DNA of 64,000 nucleotides from Alteromonas sp. KUL106 (GCF_009811415.1 NZ_BLIG01000006.1:80877-144876), one strand, 5' to 3'; shown: positions 13,642 to 23,994, counted from the first letter of the stretch. Translations and numbers: made by a program. Notes: generated by a model not told the origin, from the sequence alone.

Positions 13642-15042
13642 ATGGCCAAGACCTTATATGACAAAGTGTGGCAGGCCCACATTATTGACCAAATCGGTGA
13701 AGACAGCTTAATTTATATCGATCGCCACCTCATTCATGAAGTGACGTCGCCGCAGGCGTTCGCTGGCCTTAATGAGAAAGGCCGTAAAGTACGTCGTCCT
13801 GACCGCACTGTTGGCACCATGGATCACAGCATATCAACACGCTCGCTGGCCATTGATGCGTGTGGTCCAGATAACGCTTTACAGCTACAAACGTTGGCAA
13901 CAAACTGTGAAGAACACGGCATTCAATTGTTTCCAGTGGGTCACCAAAAGCAAGGCATTGTTCATGTAATGGGCCCTGAACTGGGGCTTATTCAACCTGG
14001 CATGACTGTAGTGTGCGGTGATTCACATACGGCCACACATGGTGCATTCGGTGCGTTAGCGTTTGGAATTGGTACGTCTCAGGTTGAGCACGTACTGGCA
14101 ACGCAAACGTTGAAACAAAGTCGCGCAAAGAGCATGCTAATAAAAGTCAATGGCAAGCTTCCTGTGGGTATTACCGCGAAAGACATCATTCTTGCCATCA
14201 TTGGTAAAATTGGCCATGCGGGCGCTACTGGTCACGTTATCGAGTACGCTGGAGAAGCTATCCGCGGTTTAAGCATGGAAGAGCGCATGACCGTATGTAA
14301 TATGAGCATCGAAGCCGGTGCGAAAGCGGGCCTTGTTGCACCAGATGAGAAAACGTTTGCTTATCTTGAAGGCCGCGAATACGCGCCTAAAGGTCAAAAC
14401 TGGGACGATGCTGTCGCATACTGGAAAACCCTTTATACCGAAGAAGGTGCCACCTTTGACACTGTGGTTGAACTTGAAGCCGCAGATATCGCGCCTCAAG
14501 TTACATGGGGCACAAACCCAGGTCAGGTTATCGGTGTGAATACGCCAGTTCCAGCGCCAGAAGATTTCAGCGATCCAATTGAAAAAGAAAGTGCAGTAAA
14601 AGCATTAGCTTATATGGGCTTGAAACCAGGCGAAAAACTTGCCGACGTTGCAGTTAACCACGTATTTATCGGCTCATGTACCAACGGACGTATTGAAGAT
14701 ATGCGCGCAGCTGCGCAAATTGCCAAACGAGGTAAAGTCGCTGATTCTGTGACTGCCATCGTCGTACCCGGCTCAGGTGCGGTCAAACGTCAAGCTGAGG
14801 AAGAAGGCCTCGATAAAATCTTTATTGATGCTGGCTTTGAGTGGCGTTTGCCGGGCTGCTCAATGTGCCTAGGTATGAATGACGATAAACTAGTAGCAGG
14901 CGATAGATGTGCTTCTACCAGTAACCGTAACTTTGAGGGCCGTCAAGGCCGCGGAGCGCGTACTCACTTAGTAAGCCCTGCAATGGCCGCCGCTGCAGCG
15001 ATTACTGGTCGCTTTGCTGACGTTAGAGATTATCAGGAGTAA
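13642..15042 (+). CDS. leuC: 3-isopropylmalate dehydratase large subunit
   Basis: LeuC with LeuD isomerises 2- to 3-isopropylmalate using a 4Fe-4S cluster. The 466-residue aconitase-family protein shows the cluster cysteines in IGSCTNGR and in GCSMCLGMN, plus the substrate region [15 protein letters not shown]. Spacing to leuB is 9 bp and to leuD 3 bp, so all four genes form one operon. Confidence 0.98.
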   Translation: MAKTLYDKVWQAHIIDQIGEDSLIYIDRHLIHEVTSPQAFAGLNEKGRKVRRPDRTVGTMDHSISTRSLAIDACGPDNALQLQTLATNCEEHGIQLFPVGHQKQGIVHVMGPELGLIQPGMTVVCGDSHTATHGAFGALAFGIGTSQVEHVLATQTLKQSRAKSMLIKVNGKLPVGITAKDIILAIIGKIGHAGATGHVIEYAGEAIRGLSMEERMTVCNMSIEAGAKAGLVAPDEKTFAYLEGREYAPKGQNWDDAVAYWKTLYTEEGATFDTVVELEAADIAPQVTWGTNPGQVIGVNTPVPAPEDFSDPIEKESAVKALAYMGLKPGEKLADVAVNHVFIGSCTNGRIEDMRAAAQIAKRGKVADSVTAIVVPGSGAVKRQAEEEGLDKIFIDAGFEWRLPGCSMCLGMNDDKLVAGDRCASTSNRNFEGRQGRGARTHLVSPAMAAAAAITGRFADVRDYQE

Positions 15043-15045
15043 GGT

Positions 15046-15651
15046 ATGTCTGAACAAGGTTTTACACAACACACAGGCATTGCTGCGCCGCTCGATCAGG
15101 CCAATGTCGATACTGACCAAATCATTCCAAAGCAATTTCTTACGGGTGTAACGCGCGCGGGCTACGGCAAGCATTTGTTTCACGACTGGCGTTATTTGGA
15201 TTTAGAAGAGAAAGAGCCAAACCCAGCGTTCGCGCTGAATAAGCCTGAACATAAAGGCGCAAGTATCCTACTGGCTCGCGAAAACTTTGGTTGTGGTTCA
15301 AGCCGTGAACACGCGCCGTGGGCACTTGCCGACTTTGGTTTTAAAACGGTTATTGCCACCAGCTTTGCCGACATTTTTTACGGAAACTGCATTAACAACC
15401 AGTTAGTACCAGTGGCGTTATCTAGCGCGCAAATGGATGCACTGTTTGCTGCGGTAAAAGCTAATCCTACGGTTAACATAACCGTAGACTTACCCGCTCA
15501 AACTGTAAGCTTTGACGAAACTAGCTTTAGCTTTGATATTGCAGAGCATCACAAAAATAACTTGATTAAAGGGTTAGATGCCATTGGCCAAACATTGGAA
15601 TTGACGAGTGCCATAGAGGCGTTTGAAGACAAACAACCTGCATGGTTATAG
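15046..15651 (+). CDS. leuD: 3-isopropylmalate dehydratase small subunit
   Basis: This is the swivel-domain partner of LeuC. The 201-residue protein has the signatures [11 protein letters not shown] near residue 22 and [14 protein letters not shown] near residue 82. Length matches the family. It is the last gene of the operon and is followed by a strong hairpin terminator. Confidence 0.98.
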   Translation: MSEQGFTQHTGIAAPLDQANVDTDQIIPKQFLTGVTRAGYGKHLFHDWRYLDLEEKEPNPAFALNKPEHKGASILLARENFGCGSSREHAPWALADFGFKTVIATSFADIFYGNCINNQLVPVALSSAQMDALFAAVKANPTVNITVDLPAQTVSFDETSFSFDIAEHHKNNLIKGLDAIGQTLELTSAIEAFEDKQPAWL

Positions 15652-15685
15652 AAGCAAATTTCAGTTTTTTATAAAGCAACATAAT

Positions 15686-15713
15686 GAGAGAGCGCTGCAT
15701 CAGCGCTCTCTTT
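15686..15713 (+). terminator. leuABCD terminator
   Basis: An 11-bp stem (AGAGAGCGCTG with CAGCGCTCTCT) and loop CAT, followed by TT and a short T-rich tail. Confidence 0.85.
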
Positions 15714-15890
15714 GGTTTTAAACCTTTAGATTTTGATTGCTAAATCAATTTACTGTGGAACAAAAGCTCACATTCACTATTATTTACATTGAAGATATGG
15801 AAAGCTCTCACTTTTTTTATCGAAATAACGTACTATTTAAACCGATTGTAGTTGTTAGCTTTGGCAGTAATAAGCCTCACAGGAGAGATA

Positions 15891-17081
15891 ATGCTAGAAC
15901 AGGTGCCTATTGATGAATTGCAGCCGGGAATGTACGTCAATCAAGTACTTGAACAGACTGGCTCGCTTAAAATGCGCTCTAAAGGCATTGTCAAAACGCA
16001 AGCCATCATCGACAGTTTAAAAGCCAAAGGCATTTTAAAGGTAGAGGTCGACCTCTCTAAATCCAAGCACAAAAAAATAGAAAACGTTCCAGAAGAAACG
16101 GCTAACACGGAAGTGCCTAAACCTGCGCCTAAACCAATGGGGCGCGATGCTATCAATGAAGCTAACGATCTTTATGACAACGCGCTTGCAATACAAAGTA
16201 GCTTTTTAAAGTCTTTGAAAAATGGCGCAGTAAAAGATTTGTCTCCGATGGAGTCGCTTTCGCATAGCCTCATCGAGAGTGTTTTTGACAACAAAGATGC
16301 GCTTAGCTGTCTAACGATGATTAAAAACACGGACCAATATCTTCTTGAACACAGCATCAACTGTAGTGTCCTAAGCGGTATATTCTGTGAATTTCTTGGC
16401 TATGATAGAGAGACCACAGAACAAGTGAGTTTAGGTGCCTTGTTAATGGATATTGGCATGTCATCGCTTCCTGATGAAATCCGCAATAATAAGGGTGAGT
16501 TCTCACAAAGCGACTGGGAAGTGATGAAGACGCACGTGCAAATTGGTGCTGACTTAGTTGAACAATGTGGTGACATTTCTGACTTGTCGCTACGGATCAT
16601 TGAAGAACATCATGAGCGCATCGATGGAAGCGGCTACCCAAGAGGCCTAGTCGGCGATGAAATTTCTGAATACGCCCGTATTGTCGCTATTGTCGATGCC
16701 TACGACGCAATGACGTCTAACCGTTCTCATAAAGAAAGTATTACCCCAACCCAAGCGCTTAAACGTTTAACCGCAACCGAAAATTTAGATCAAGAATTGG
16801 TCAAACAATTCATTCAGTGTATTGGTGTACATCCGGTTGGCTCGTTGGTAAGACTTAAAAGCGGCAAGCTAGGTATTGTAAGCAAGATAAATCCTAAAGA
16901 TCCGGTAAGCCCTCATGTAATGACGTTTTACAGTGTTACATCTCAACACTTCAATGAAGTTAAGCGCATTGATTTGAGCTTATACGACGACGAGATTGTA
17001 TCGGGTGTTCGCCCCGAAGAATTCAATTTGAATTTACCTAAGTTTTTTAAAGATGTGTTTATCAATCAAATGCCGCTTTAG
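15891..17081 (+). CDS. DUF3391/HD-GYP domain protein with degenerate HD motif
   Basis: HD-GYP proteins normally hydrolyse cyclic di-GMP. Residues 1 to about 60 form a DUF3391-type N-terminal domain (VPIDELQPGMYVNQV). The HD-GYP domain spans about residues 150-330, with the first His (LLEHSINCSVL), the later His (MKTHVQIG) and an intact GYP motif (HHERIDGSGYPRGL). However, the hallmark HDxGK reads MDIGM, so the metal-binding His and the Lys are both gone. Catalysis is therefore doubtful; it may be a c-di-GMP binder or scaffold. The start at 15891 follows AGGAGAG; an in-frame ATG at 15852 lacks a ribosome site. Confidence 0.88.
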   Translation: MLEQVPIDELQPGMYVNQVLEQTGSLKMRSKGIVKTQAIIDSLKAKGILKVEVDLSKSKHKKIENVPEETANTEVPKPAPKPMGRDAINEANDLYDNALAIQSSFLKSLKNGAVKDLSPMESLSHSLIESVFDNKDALSCLTMIKNTDQYLLEHSINCSVLSGIFCEFLGYDRETTEQVSLGALLMDIGMSSLPDEIRNNKGEFSQSDWEVMKTHVQIGADLVEQCGDISDLSLRIIEEHHERIDGSGYPRGLVGDEISEYARIVAIVDAYDAMTSNRSHKESITPTQALKRLTATENLDQELVKQFIQCIGVHPVGSLVRLKSGKLGIVSKINPKDPVSPHVMTFYSVTSQHFNEVKRIDLSLYDDEIVSGVRPEEFNLNLPKFFKDVFINQMPL

Positions 17082-17100
17082 GCAGACGAATATCACAAAA

Positions 17101-17124
17101 AAAGGCCCTGCATTAAGGGCCTTT
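17101..17124. terminator. bidirectional terminator between HD-GYP and gspB-like genes
   Basis: A 9-bp stem (AAAGGCCCT with AGGGCCTTT) between convergent genes, with an A run on the left and a T-rich right side, so it can work in both directions. Confidence 0.8.
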
Positions 17125-17155
17125 CTTATATGGTTTAGCTGTTAGCTATTTGCAG

Positions 17156-18376
17156 CTACCAATCTGTTAATGCAGCCATAGTAAATAGTTCATCTTCGAA
17201 CGCAAGCACCACACGCTGTGCTTCAATATTTACAATTTGCACCCTATCGGCAATCCAATCACCTTCGCCTAGCTGACGCCCATTGACCCTCACCCACCTA
17301 TCAGCGGGGCGAGACGCATACATATGTGCACTAAAGTTCATCGATGGAAGCCTAGTCAATAAGCGGACTGGTAGCTGATCGACACGAGGAATATCGTCTC
17401 TTACTGTTACGGTGTTTTCTCTTGGTTGTGCGTTATCCTGCGCTTTGGTATCCAAAGCTTCAACAGCCGCGTTAAAGCGAGCCATTAGCTCTGGAGAAAC
17501 AGAAACATCTGATTGAGAAGCGCTTTCATTAAGCACCCTCCCTTCATAATTCTGAGGCGTGACTTGTTGTTCAGCCGTCTGTTCGGTTTTACCGTTGCCG
17601 CTGTTTAAGGCATTGCCTGTGGCCTGAGCCTCGGTGTTCTGATTACTCGTTTGGTTGTTCACCGCACCATAGCCCGCGCTCGCGGTATATTGTTGATTAG
17701 CGCTCGCTGACTTGTTGTTTTGCAGGCCTTCCGTTTGTGCGCCCACCACTTCTTTCCCGCTATTTTCTTGTCCTGTATTCTGACTGGCTAGACGGTCTGC
17801 GTCACCGGCATTACTTGCATTACCCGACAACGCTTTCTCGCTTTCCCCTTCTTGTGCCGCAGCGCGGTCAGTGGCCGGTGTAATTGTGTCGCTCTTATCA
17901 GTATTTTTACTCGTGTTATCAGTAAACGTAACGTGCTTTGATGCTAATAATGGCCACCAACGCTCAGTCGTCGCAGCAGAAAAGCCAATACACAAACCGC
18001 CTAGGACAACAACAGCATATGCAGCGAACTGTTTTGCATAAAGCATCCATGCCGATGGTAGCCCTTCGACCGTGGGTAAAAATAAACTTCGATTGAATTG
18101 TTCGTTGAGCGACTTATCAAACTTAGCGGTCGTGTCGTGCTCTCCGCGAAGTAACGCTTGGGTTTGCGTTCTGTGGTGCGTGACAGCAGGTGCGATTTCC
18201 ACGGTTTGCTCAGGGTCTATTTCTACCTCCTGCACGCCCATTTCAGACAGGCCCTGCACCATAGCATCGCTTGTCACTAAACCGGACTTTCTAATTTTTA
18301 CCGGCCCATTCTGCTTCGTGATTTGAACAATCACCATGCCAGGCATTAAATGTTCAATGGCAACGATATTAGACAT
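17156..18376 (-). CDS. gspB: GspB-like type II secretion assembly protein with DUF3391-like N-terminus
   Basis: GspB works with GspA to assemble the type II secretin in the outer membrane. This 406-residue protein has three parts. Residues 1 to about 60 (IEHLMPGMVIVQITKQNGPVKIRKSGLV) resemble the N-terminal domain of the HD-GYP protein encoded just beyond the terminator. A single membrane segment lies near residues 115-135. A Ser/Asn/Gln-rich linker of about 170 residues follows, and then a compact GspB-type domain (HMYASRPADRWVRVNG through VQIVNIEAQRVVLAFEDELFTMAAL). It overlaps the gspA-like gene by 8 bases. The N-terminal domain is unusual for GspB. Confidence 0.8.
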   Translation of the reverse strand: MSNIVAIEHLMPGMVIVQITKQNGPVKIRKSGLVTSDAMVQGLSEMGVQEVEIDPEQTVEIAPAVTHHRTQTQALLRGEHDTTAKFDKSLNEQFNRSLFLPTVEGLPSAWMLYAKQFAAYAVVVLGGLCIGFSAATTERWWPLLASKHVTFTDNTSKNTDKSDTITPATDRAAAQEGESEKALSGNASNAGDADRLASQNTGQENSGKEVVGAQTEGLQNNKSASANQQYTASAGYGAVNNQTSNQNTEAQATGNALNSGNGKTEQTAEQQVTPQNYEGRVLNESASQSDVSVSPELMARFNAAVEALDTKAQDNAQPRENTVTVRDDIPRVDQLPVRLLTRLPSMNFSAHMYASRPADRWVRVNGRQLGEGDWIADRVQIVNIEAQRVVLAFEDELFTMAALTDW

Positions 18377-19280
18377 ACAAACTCCCTAACCCGTAGCCCA
18401 AAAGAATAGCCAGCACAAATGCTGATGCCAAATACCATTTTCGCTGGCTTTGCACCCGCTGACTGACAACATCTTCCCCCAGAATTTGCTCCGCCGCGGC
18501 TAAGAAGATAGGCTTTTGCACAACCGCATGTTGCTTAGTAAAAGATAAGGTTAATGCCCGATCGCACAGCAAATTAATCACTCTGGGAATGCCACCAGTA
18601 ATTTGATGTACTGCCCGTAACGTAGACTTACTGAAAATACTGATGTCGCCTTCAGCCACGCTCAGGCGATGGGCAATGTATGCACTGACTTCCGGTGCCG
18701 TTAAGGGCAGCAGGTGATAACGAGCGGTTATGCGCTGGGCAAGTTGGCGTAATTCGTTTCGCTTTAACAACTGCTGCAATTCAGGCTGACCAATCAACAC
18801 CACCTTCAACAGTTTTTCTCTATTCGTCTCAAGGTTGGTTAACAAGCGAAGCTGTTCTAAGACTTCTGGCATCAAATGCTGTGCTTCGTCGACCATCAAA
18901 ACCGTATTAATACCAGACTGATGATTCTCTGCCAGCTTTGACAGAATAAGATCGGTAAAATATTTTAGACTTGCTTTCTCTGGCGTGTACGACAGTCCGA
19001 GTTCGTCACAAACCGTTGCCAGTAGTTCAAGCGCAGACAATGTTGGGTTCAAGATCATGGCTACTTGGGTATTATCGGGCAGTTGCTGCAATAGCTTTCG
19101 TGAAACGGTTGTTTTACCTGTGCCCACTTCGCCTGTGAGCATCACAAAACCGCCACTTTCCCTGAGGCCAAAGGTCAAATGGGCTAATGCCTCTTTGTGT
19201 CTTGGACTCATATACAAATAGTCGGGATTGGGCGCAATCGAAAAAGGATTGTCGTTTAACCCAAAGTAGTTCAAATACAT
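18369..19280 (-). CDS. gspA: GspA/ExeA-like AAA ATPase
   Basis: ExeA/GspA binds peptidoglycan with GspB and helps place the type II secretin. The 303-residue protein begins YLNYFGLNDNPFSIAPNPDYLYMS, the family hallmark. It has Walker A GEVGTGKTT near residue 50, Walker B VLMVDEAQHL near 130, a sensor region KVVLIGQPEL, and a single C-terminal membrane helix (WYLASAFVLAILLGYGLG). It lacks the periplasmic peptidoglycan-binding domain that longer ExeA proteins carry. It is the first gene of a two-gene operon with gspB. Confidence 0.87.
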   Translation of the reverse strand: MYLNYFGLNDNPFSIAPNPDYLYMSPRHKEALAHLTFGLRESGGFVMLTGEVGTGKTTVSRKLLQQLPDNTQVAMILNPTLSALELLATVCDELGLSYTPEKASLKYFTDLILSKLAENHQSGINTVLMVDEAQHLMPEVLEQLRLLTNLETNREKLLKVVLIGQPELQQLLKRNELRQLAQRITARYHLLPLTAPEVSAYIAHRLSVAEGDISIFSKSTLRAVHQITGGIPRVINLLCDRALTLSFTKQHAVVQKPIFLAAAEQILGEDVVSQRVQSQRKWYLASAFVLAILLGYGLGSLYV

Positions 19281-19502
19281 GGTTGCTGAAGCGCCTATCT
19301 GTTTTGATTTTTGACAGCGATTAAACTACCAGACGCAACCTTGAAGTGAAAGCGTATAACGATGTGGCTACGATTTTTATTTGTAACATTGGTATACTGC
19401 GCGTTCACTAGCTAGGACGTGTGGACCGTTTTAATACATCTGAGGCCAATACGCCCTTACCATTATTGACTAAAAAATTGACTAAAAACTTATTGGAATA
19501 GC

Positions 19503-20654
19503 ATGCAGGTATATCTCGTTGGTGGCGCAGTACGTGACGCACTATTAAACAGAAAAGTTGTAGAACGCGACTATGTGGTGGTGGGCGCAACACCAAAAGA
19601 AATGCTTAACCAAGGTTTTACTCAAGTAGGTAAAGACTTCCCTGTTTTTTTACACCCCAAGACACAAGAAGAATACGCACTTGCACGCACAGAGCGTAAG
19701 TCAGGAAAAGGTTACACAGGTTTTGTGTGCGATGCCTCAAGCTCTGTCACGCTAGAAGAAGATTTGTTACGCAGGGACCTCACCGTTAACGCCATAGCGC
19801 AAGACAATCGTGGAAATCTTATCGATCCCTATGGTGGCAAAAACGACTTAGAAAACCGCCTTCTTCGCCACGTATCTGAAGCCTTTAGTGAGGACCCTTT
19901 ACGGGTATTTCGCGTTGCTCGCTTCGCCACCCGCTACGCTTATTTAGGGTTTACTATCGCCAATGAAACCATGGCGCTTATGCAATCCATGGCCGAAAGC
20001 GGTGAATTAAGCTCGCTAAGCGCAGAGCGCGTATGGCAAGAAACGAAGCGTAGCCTTTTGGAAAAAACACCGCATGTGTTTTTCACTGTCTTAAACCAAG
20101 CCCATGGCCTGAATGACTGGTTTGCTGAGCTTGAAGATAATTTAGATACTGCTTTGGCCACGCTAAAAACGGCGGTAGAGCTAGAAAAGGCTGCAAGTAA
20201 ACACCTCGTTAAAAATACTGATTCAGAAACCGCTAGACTGATAACACGATTCACTGCCCTACTCTCTCATCTTGGTGAGGAGGAAGCGAAACGCCTATGC
20301 GGCCGTCTCAAAGTGCAGAATCAACTCAGTGAGATTGTTATTCTTGCCTGCAAGTTTAAGGATTTTCTGTTAAACACGCAGAACTCGCCCACCGACTTAC
20401 TCTCCTTATTCAATGGCTGTGATGCATGGCGAAGAGAGGAACGTTTCACATTATTGCTTAGCGCTTTTGCGCCTTATGCTCACAACAAGGGCGTAAAGTG
20501 GTCGCCTCAACAGAAGCGCATCCAAGATGCATTGGCAGCTGCCAATCAGGTCAACGTACAAGACATCATTGCCACAGGGGTTAAAGGCCCCGAAATAAAA
20601 GACGCGTTAAACCAAGCAAAACTTGCCGCAATTGACTCGCTTAACGCAAACTAA
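19503..20654 (+). CDS. cca: CCA-adding tRNA nucleotidyltransferase
   Basis: Cca adds or repairs the 3' CCA end of tRNAs. The 383-residue protein shows the class II catalytic motif LVGGAVRDALL at the start, RRDLTVNAIAQ near residue 100, and the neck/body motifs DPLRVFRVARFATRYAYLGF. The bacterial C-terminal HD phosphohydrolase domain of E. coli Cca is only weakly represented: no clear HD pair is visible (LLSHLGEEEAKRLCGRL). It stands alone, divergent from gspA. No strong ribosome site precedes the ATG, but homology begins there. Confidence 0.95.
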   Translation: MQVYLVGGAVRDALLNRKVVERDYVVVGATPKEMLNQGFTQVGKDFPVFLHPKTQEEYALARTERKSGKGYTGFVCDASSSVTLEEDLLRRDLTVNAIAQDNRGNLIDPYGGKNDLENRLLRHVSEAFSEDPLRVFRVARFATRYAYLGFTIANETMALMQSMAESGELSSLSAERVWQETKRSLLEKTPHVFFTVLNQAHGLNDWFAELEDNLDTALATLKTAVELEKAASKHLVKNTDSETARLITRFTALLSHLGEEEAKRLCGRLKVQNQLSEIVILACKFKDFLLNTQNSPTDLLSLFNGCDAWRREERFTLLLSAFAPYAHNKGVKWSPQQKRIQDALAAANQVNVQDIIATGVKGPEIKDALNQAKLAAIDSLNAN

Positions 20655-20799
20655 GGGAGTCTAATCGCTAACAGCACCGCCCCGTTGGCGTCATAACACC
20701 CATTTATCTGCGGTGTGCTAATTTAACGCCAGTTTTTCTCTATGTTTTGATGCAGCAATGCTACAATATGCCCCATTCATTTAGAGCGTTTTTTATACT

Positions 20800-22026
20800 A
20801 TGACTTTCGAAGAACTCGAATTAGACGAAGCACTGTGTCATGCAGTTGCTGATATGGGGTTTGAAACCCCAACTAGCATACAAGAACTCGTTATCCCGCA
20901 TGCGTTGGATGGGCGAGATATCTTAGCATCTGCACCAACGGGCACAGGCAAAACAGCGGCGTTTTTGTTATCTGCATGTCAGTTTTTGCTCGACTATCCG
21001 CGCAGACAACCCGGTGCAACACGTATTCTAATATTAACACCTACCCGTGAGCTCGCGTTACAGGTTCACGAGCAAGCCGTTGCCATTACTAAACATACGC
21101 AAATTGTCTGCGGCGTAATAACCGGCGGCATTAACTACGGTACCGATAAAGAAACGTTAAGCAAGAATCTCGATATTCTTGTAGCTACACCAGGCCGTTT
21201 GCTTGAGCACATCGAAAAAGAAGCCGCAGATTGCCGCGACATTGAGTGCTTGATCCTTGATGAAGCTGACCGCATGTTGGATATGGGTTTCTCAACGGTA
21301 GTTAACCAAATTGCAGCTGAAGCGCGCTGGCGCAAACAGAACCTACTGTTCTCTGCCACATTAGAAGGCAAAGGCGTGAAAACCTTTGCTCATGACATTC
21401 TTAACAATCCTGAAGTAATTGAAGCGAACCCTTCGCGCAAAGAGAAAAACAAAATTCATCAGTGGTATCACCTAGCTGACGACATGAACCACAAGCAAGC
21501 TCTGCTAGTGAATATTTTGAAGCAAGAAACGACGACGTCAGCGGTTGTGTTTGTGAAAACCCGCGAACGCCTACAAATGCTAAAAGACTTCTTAGCCTCG
21601 AAAGATATTCCAGTATGCTGGTTGCAGGGCGAAATGCCACAAGACAAACGCATTGCAGCGCTAGCCCGTTTCAAAAGTGGTGAAGTACCTATCTTACTTG
21701 CCACTGACGTTGCTGCACGTGGTATTGACGTACCAAACGTAAGCCATGTAATTAACTTTGATATGCCGCGCAAAGCCGACGTGTATGTACACCGCATTGG
21801 CAGAACCGGTCGTGCTGGCGCTAAAGGTACCGCAATATCGTTGGTAGAGGCCCACGATTTTGACATGGTGGCCAAAGTTGCACGTTACATGGGCGAGGCA
21901 CTCAAGGCTCGCGTTATTGACGAGCTACGCCCTAAAAACAAAACGCCTAAGATTGGCCCCAAAAAGAAAAAAGTGAAGGCCAAAGACAAAGCCAAGGCAA
22001 AAGCTAAGCCTAAGAAGAAAAAGTAA
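20800..22026 (+). CDS. srmB: DEAD-box RNA helicase SrmB
   Basis: This ATP-dependent RNA helicase is most like SrmB, which assists early 50S ribosome assembly. The 408-residue protein has the Q motif (MGFETPTSIQ), motif I APTGTGKT, PTREL, motif II LDEADRML, SAT, and the C-terminal HRIGRTGRAG. A Lys-rich tail (about 40 residues of K/A/P repeats ending KPKKKK) would bind RNA. The ATG lacks a strong ribosome site. A large inverted repeat follows the gene. Confidence 0.92.
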   Translation: MTFEELELDEALCHAVADMGFETPTSIQELVIPHALDGRDILASAPTGTGKTAAFLLSACQFLLDYPRRQPGATRILILTPTRELALQVHEQAVAITKHTQIVCGVITGGINYGTDKETLSKNLDILVATPGRLLEHIEKEAADCRDIECLILDEADRMLDMGFSTVVNQIAAEARWRKQNLLFSATLEGKGVKTFAHDILNNPEVIEANPSRKEKNKIHQWYHLADDMNHKQALLVNILKQETTTSAVVFVKTRERLQMLKDFLASKDIPVCWLQGEMPQDKRIAALARFKSGEVPILLATDVAARGIDVPNVSHVINFDMPRKADVYVHRIGRTGRAGAKGTAISLVEAHDFDMVAKVARYMGEALKARVIDELRPKNKTPKIGPKKKKVKAKDKAKAKAKPKKKK

Positions 22027-22058
22027 AACTCGAGCACGTAGAGGGTGAGTGATGCGAT

Positions 22059-22170
22059 GGCCGAAGGTTGGGAGTGGCTTTCGCAAACACGCGGTAAACA
22101 CATCCATGTGCGCTCCGCTGCCGCATTCCTGCGGCAGAGGGTTTGCTCAAACCACTCCCAACCTTCGGCC
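22059..22170. repeat. long inverted repeat with nested hairpin
   Basis: Arms at 22059-22088 and 22141-22170 share a 19-bp perfect outer stem (GGCCGAAGGTTGGGAGTGG) and a partly paired extension. Inside is a second perfect 8-bp hairpin at 22118-22137 (CTGCCGCA, TTCC, TGCGGCAG). The structure resembles REP/BIME-type extragenic palindromes. It sits between srmB and rdgB and may protect or end the srmB transcript. Confidence 0.75.
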
Positions 22171-22246
22171 TGAATAACCTAAAGTAACCCAATGAATGTA
22201 TTCGAGTTTATTTCAGGAGCAAAGAAAAAACGAGGAGTCTGGCACA

Positions 22247-22849
22247 TTGAAATTCCCAGAAAAAATTGTTTTAGCCACAGGTAACCAGGGCAAAGTGCGC
22301 GAGTTTGCATCCTTGTTTGCAGATTACGGTGTAGATGTTGTGGCGCAAAAAGAATTAGGTGTATCTGATGTACCAGAAACCGGTACGACGTTCGTTGAAA
22401 ATGCCATTATTAAAGCCCGTCATGCGGCACAAGTAACAGGCCTGCCCGCTATTGCTGACGACTCAGGCTTAGTGGTTGATGCCCTTGGCGGTGCGCCCGG
22501 TATTTATTCAGCCCGCTATGCTGGCGCTGATGCAACAGACGATACCAATATCGACAAGCTACTAGCCGCCCTTAACGGCGAGACGCAGCGCAAAGCGCAT
22601 TTCTTCTGTACTTTAGTATTTATGCGTCATGCCGACGACCCAGTACCGTTAGTTAGCCAAGGTAAGTGGCAAGGTGAAATTTTAACCGCTCGTTCTGGTA
22701 ACGACGGTTTTGGTTACGACCCCGTATTTCACGTGCCAACTCACGGCTGCACTGCTGCAGAATTAGACAAAGCCGAAAAGAACCGCATTAGCCATCGCGG
22801 CAACGCCTTAGCGATTTTGCTTGATAATATGAGAGCGACTTTTGCGTAA
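22247..22849 (+). CDS. rdgB: dITP/XTP pyrophosphatase (non-canonical purine NTPase)
   Basis: RdgB hydrolyses dITP, ITP and XTP to keep damaged purines out of DNA and RNA. It shows [17 protein letters not shown] at the start, [24 protein letters not shown] in the middle, [14 protein letters not shown], and the C-terminal SHRGNAL. I chose the TTG at 22247, with AGGAG 9 bases upstream, giving 200 residues, close to E. coli RdgB. The ATG at 22196 adds 17 unconserved residues. Its end overlaps the start of hemW. Confidence 0.93.
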   Translation: MKFPEKIVLATGNQGKVREFASLFADYGVDVVAQKELGVSDVPETGTTFVENAIIKARHAAQVTGLPAIADDSGLVVDALGGAPGIYSARYAGADATDDTNIDKLLAALNGETQRKAHFFCTLVFMRHADDPVPLVSQGKWQGEILTARSGNDGFGYDPVFHVPTHGCTAAELDKAEKNRISHRGNALAILLDNMRATFA

Positions 22850-23981
22850 TCCACCGCTTAGCCTTTATATCCACATTCCTTGGTGTGTTCAAAAGTGTCC
22901 GTACTGTGATTTTAACTCTCACGGGCTCAAATCTGATTTACCCGAGAAAGAATATGTGGCGCACCTGCTGGACGATTTAGCCATTGATGCCAAACGTATT
23001 GGCGACCGCCCTGTTGAGACAATCTTTATAGGCGGTGGCACGCCAAGTTTGTTTTCAAGCGAGGCCATGGCAGACATCTTAAACGGCGTTAAACAGCGGG
23101 TTAACGTTAGTGACACTGCTGAAATAACCATGGAAGCCAACCCAGGTACCGTTGAGGCAGGTAAGTTTGCAGGCTTTTATCAGGCAGGCGTAAACCGAAT
23201 ATCGGTGGGCATTCAAAGCTTTCAGCCTAAGCATTTAAAAGTACTGGGTCGTATTCATAATGGGAGCCAAGCTGAAAATGCGGTTAAGCAGGCACACAGT
23301 GCTGGGCTACCCACGTTTAATTTAGATCTCATGCATGGCCTACCTGAACAAAGCGTAGAGAATGCCATAGCAGATTTGAAGCAAGGTATTGAGCTCGATC
23401 CCTATCACCTGTCGTGGTACCAGCTTACTATCGAGCCAAACACGCCTTTTTACTCAAAACCACCAGAGCTGCCAGACGACGATATTCTGTGGGAAATACA
23501 GGAACAAGGCCATAGCTTATTAGAGCGTGCAGGCTATCATCAGTACGAGATTTCAGGCTATGCAAAAGCAGGCCACCAGTGCCGTCATAATCTCAATTAT
23601 TGGCGCTTTGGCGACTACTTGGGCATTGGCTGTGGAGCTCATGGAAAGATTACTGATGCCCCTAACGGTACTATTCATCGCACCGTAAAAGTGAAGCATC
23701 CAAGGGGCTATATGGAAATAAGCCGCCCGTATTTAGATACTCAAACGTTAGTCAGTAACGATGACCTGCCGTTTGAATTCTTTATGAACCGATTCCGTTT
23801 AGTCGAGCCTTGCCCGATAAGTGATTTTAGTGACTTCACAGGAACTGAGTTAACGGATGATGTTAAGCGTTCGCTATCTGATGCTCACGACAAGGGGCTA
23901 CTGTCTATTTCAGACACCCACTGGCAAGTTACCGAGAAAGGACGTCGATACCTTAACTCACTACTGTCGTGTTTCGTTTAA
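22842..23981 (+). CDS. hemW: Radical SAM family heme chaperone HemW
   Basis: HemW is a radical SAM protein that handles heme and was once taken for an oxygen-independent coproporphyrinogen oxidase. The 379-residue product begins [22 protein letters not shown], containing the CX3CX2CxF iron-sulfur motif, followed by [10 protein letters not shown] and MEANPGT. It lacks the extra N-terminal region of true HemN. The start is TTG at 22842 within the end of rdgB (8-base overlap), so the two genes are coupled, as in E. coli. Confidence 0.93.
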   Translation: MRNPPLSLYIHIPWCVQKCPYCDFNSHGLKSDLPEKEYVAHLLDDLAIDAKRIGDRPVETIFIGGGTPSLFSSEAMADILNGVKQRVNVSDTAEITMEANPGTVEAGKFAGFYQAGVNRISVGIQSFQPKHLKVLGRIHNGSQAENAVKQAHSAGLPTFNLDLMHGLPEQSVENAIADLKQGIELDPYHLSWYQLTIEPNTPFYSKPPELPDDDILWEIQEQGHSLLERAGYHQYEISGYAKAGHQCRHNLNYWRFGDYLGIGCGAHGKITDAPNGTIHRTVKVKHPRGYMEISRPYLDTQTLVSNDDLPFEFFMNRFRLVEPCPISDFSDFTGTELTDDVKRSLSDAHDKGLLSISDTHWQVTEKGRRYLNSLLSCFV

Positions 23982-23994
23982 AGAAGCTCATCTA

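Noticed and set aside
17156..18376. Frameshift or pseudogene in the GspB-like gene because of its long low-complexity middle
   Set aside because: The frame is open from the start codon to the conserved C-terminal domain, and Ser/Asn/Gln-rich linkers are usual in GspB.
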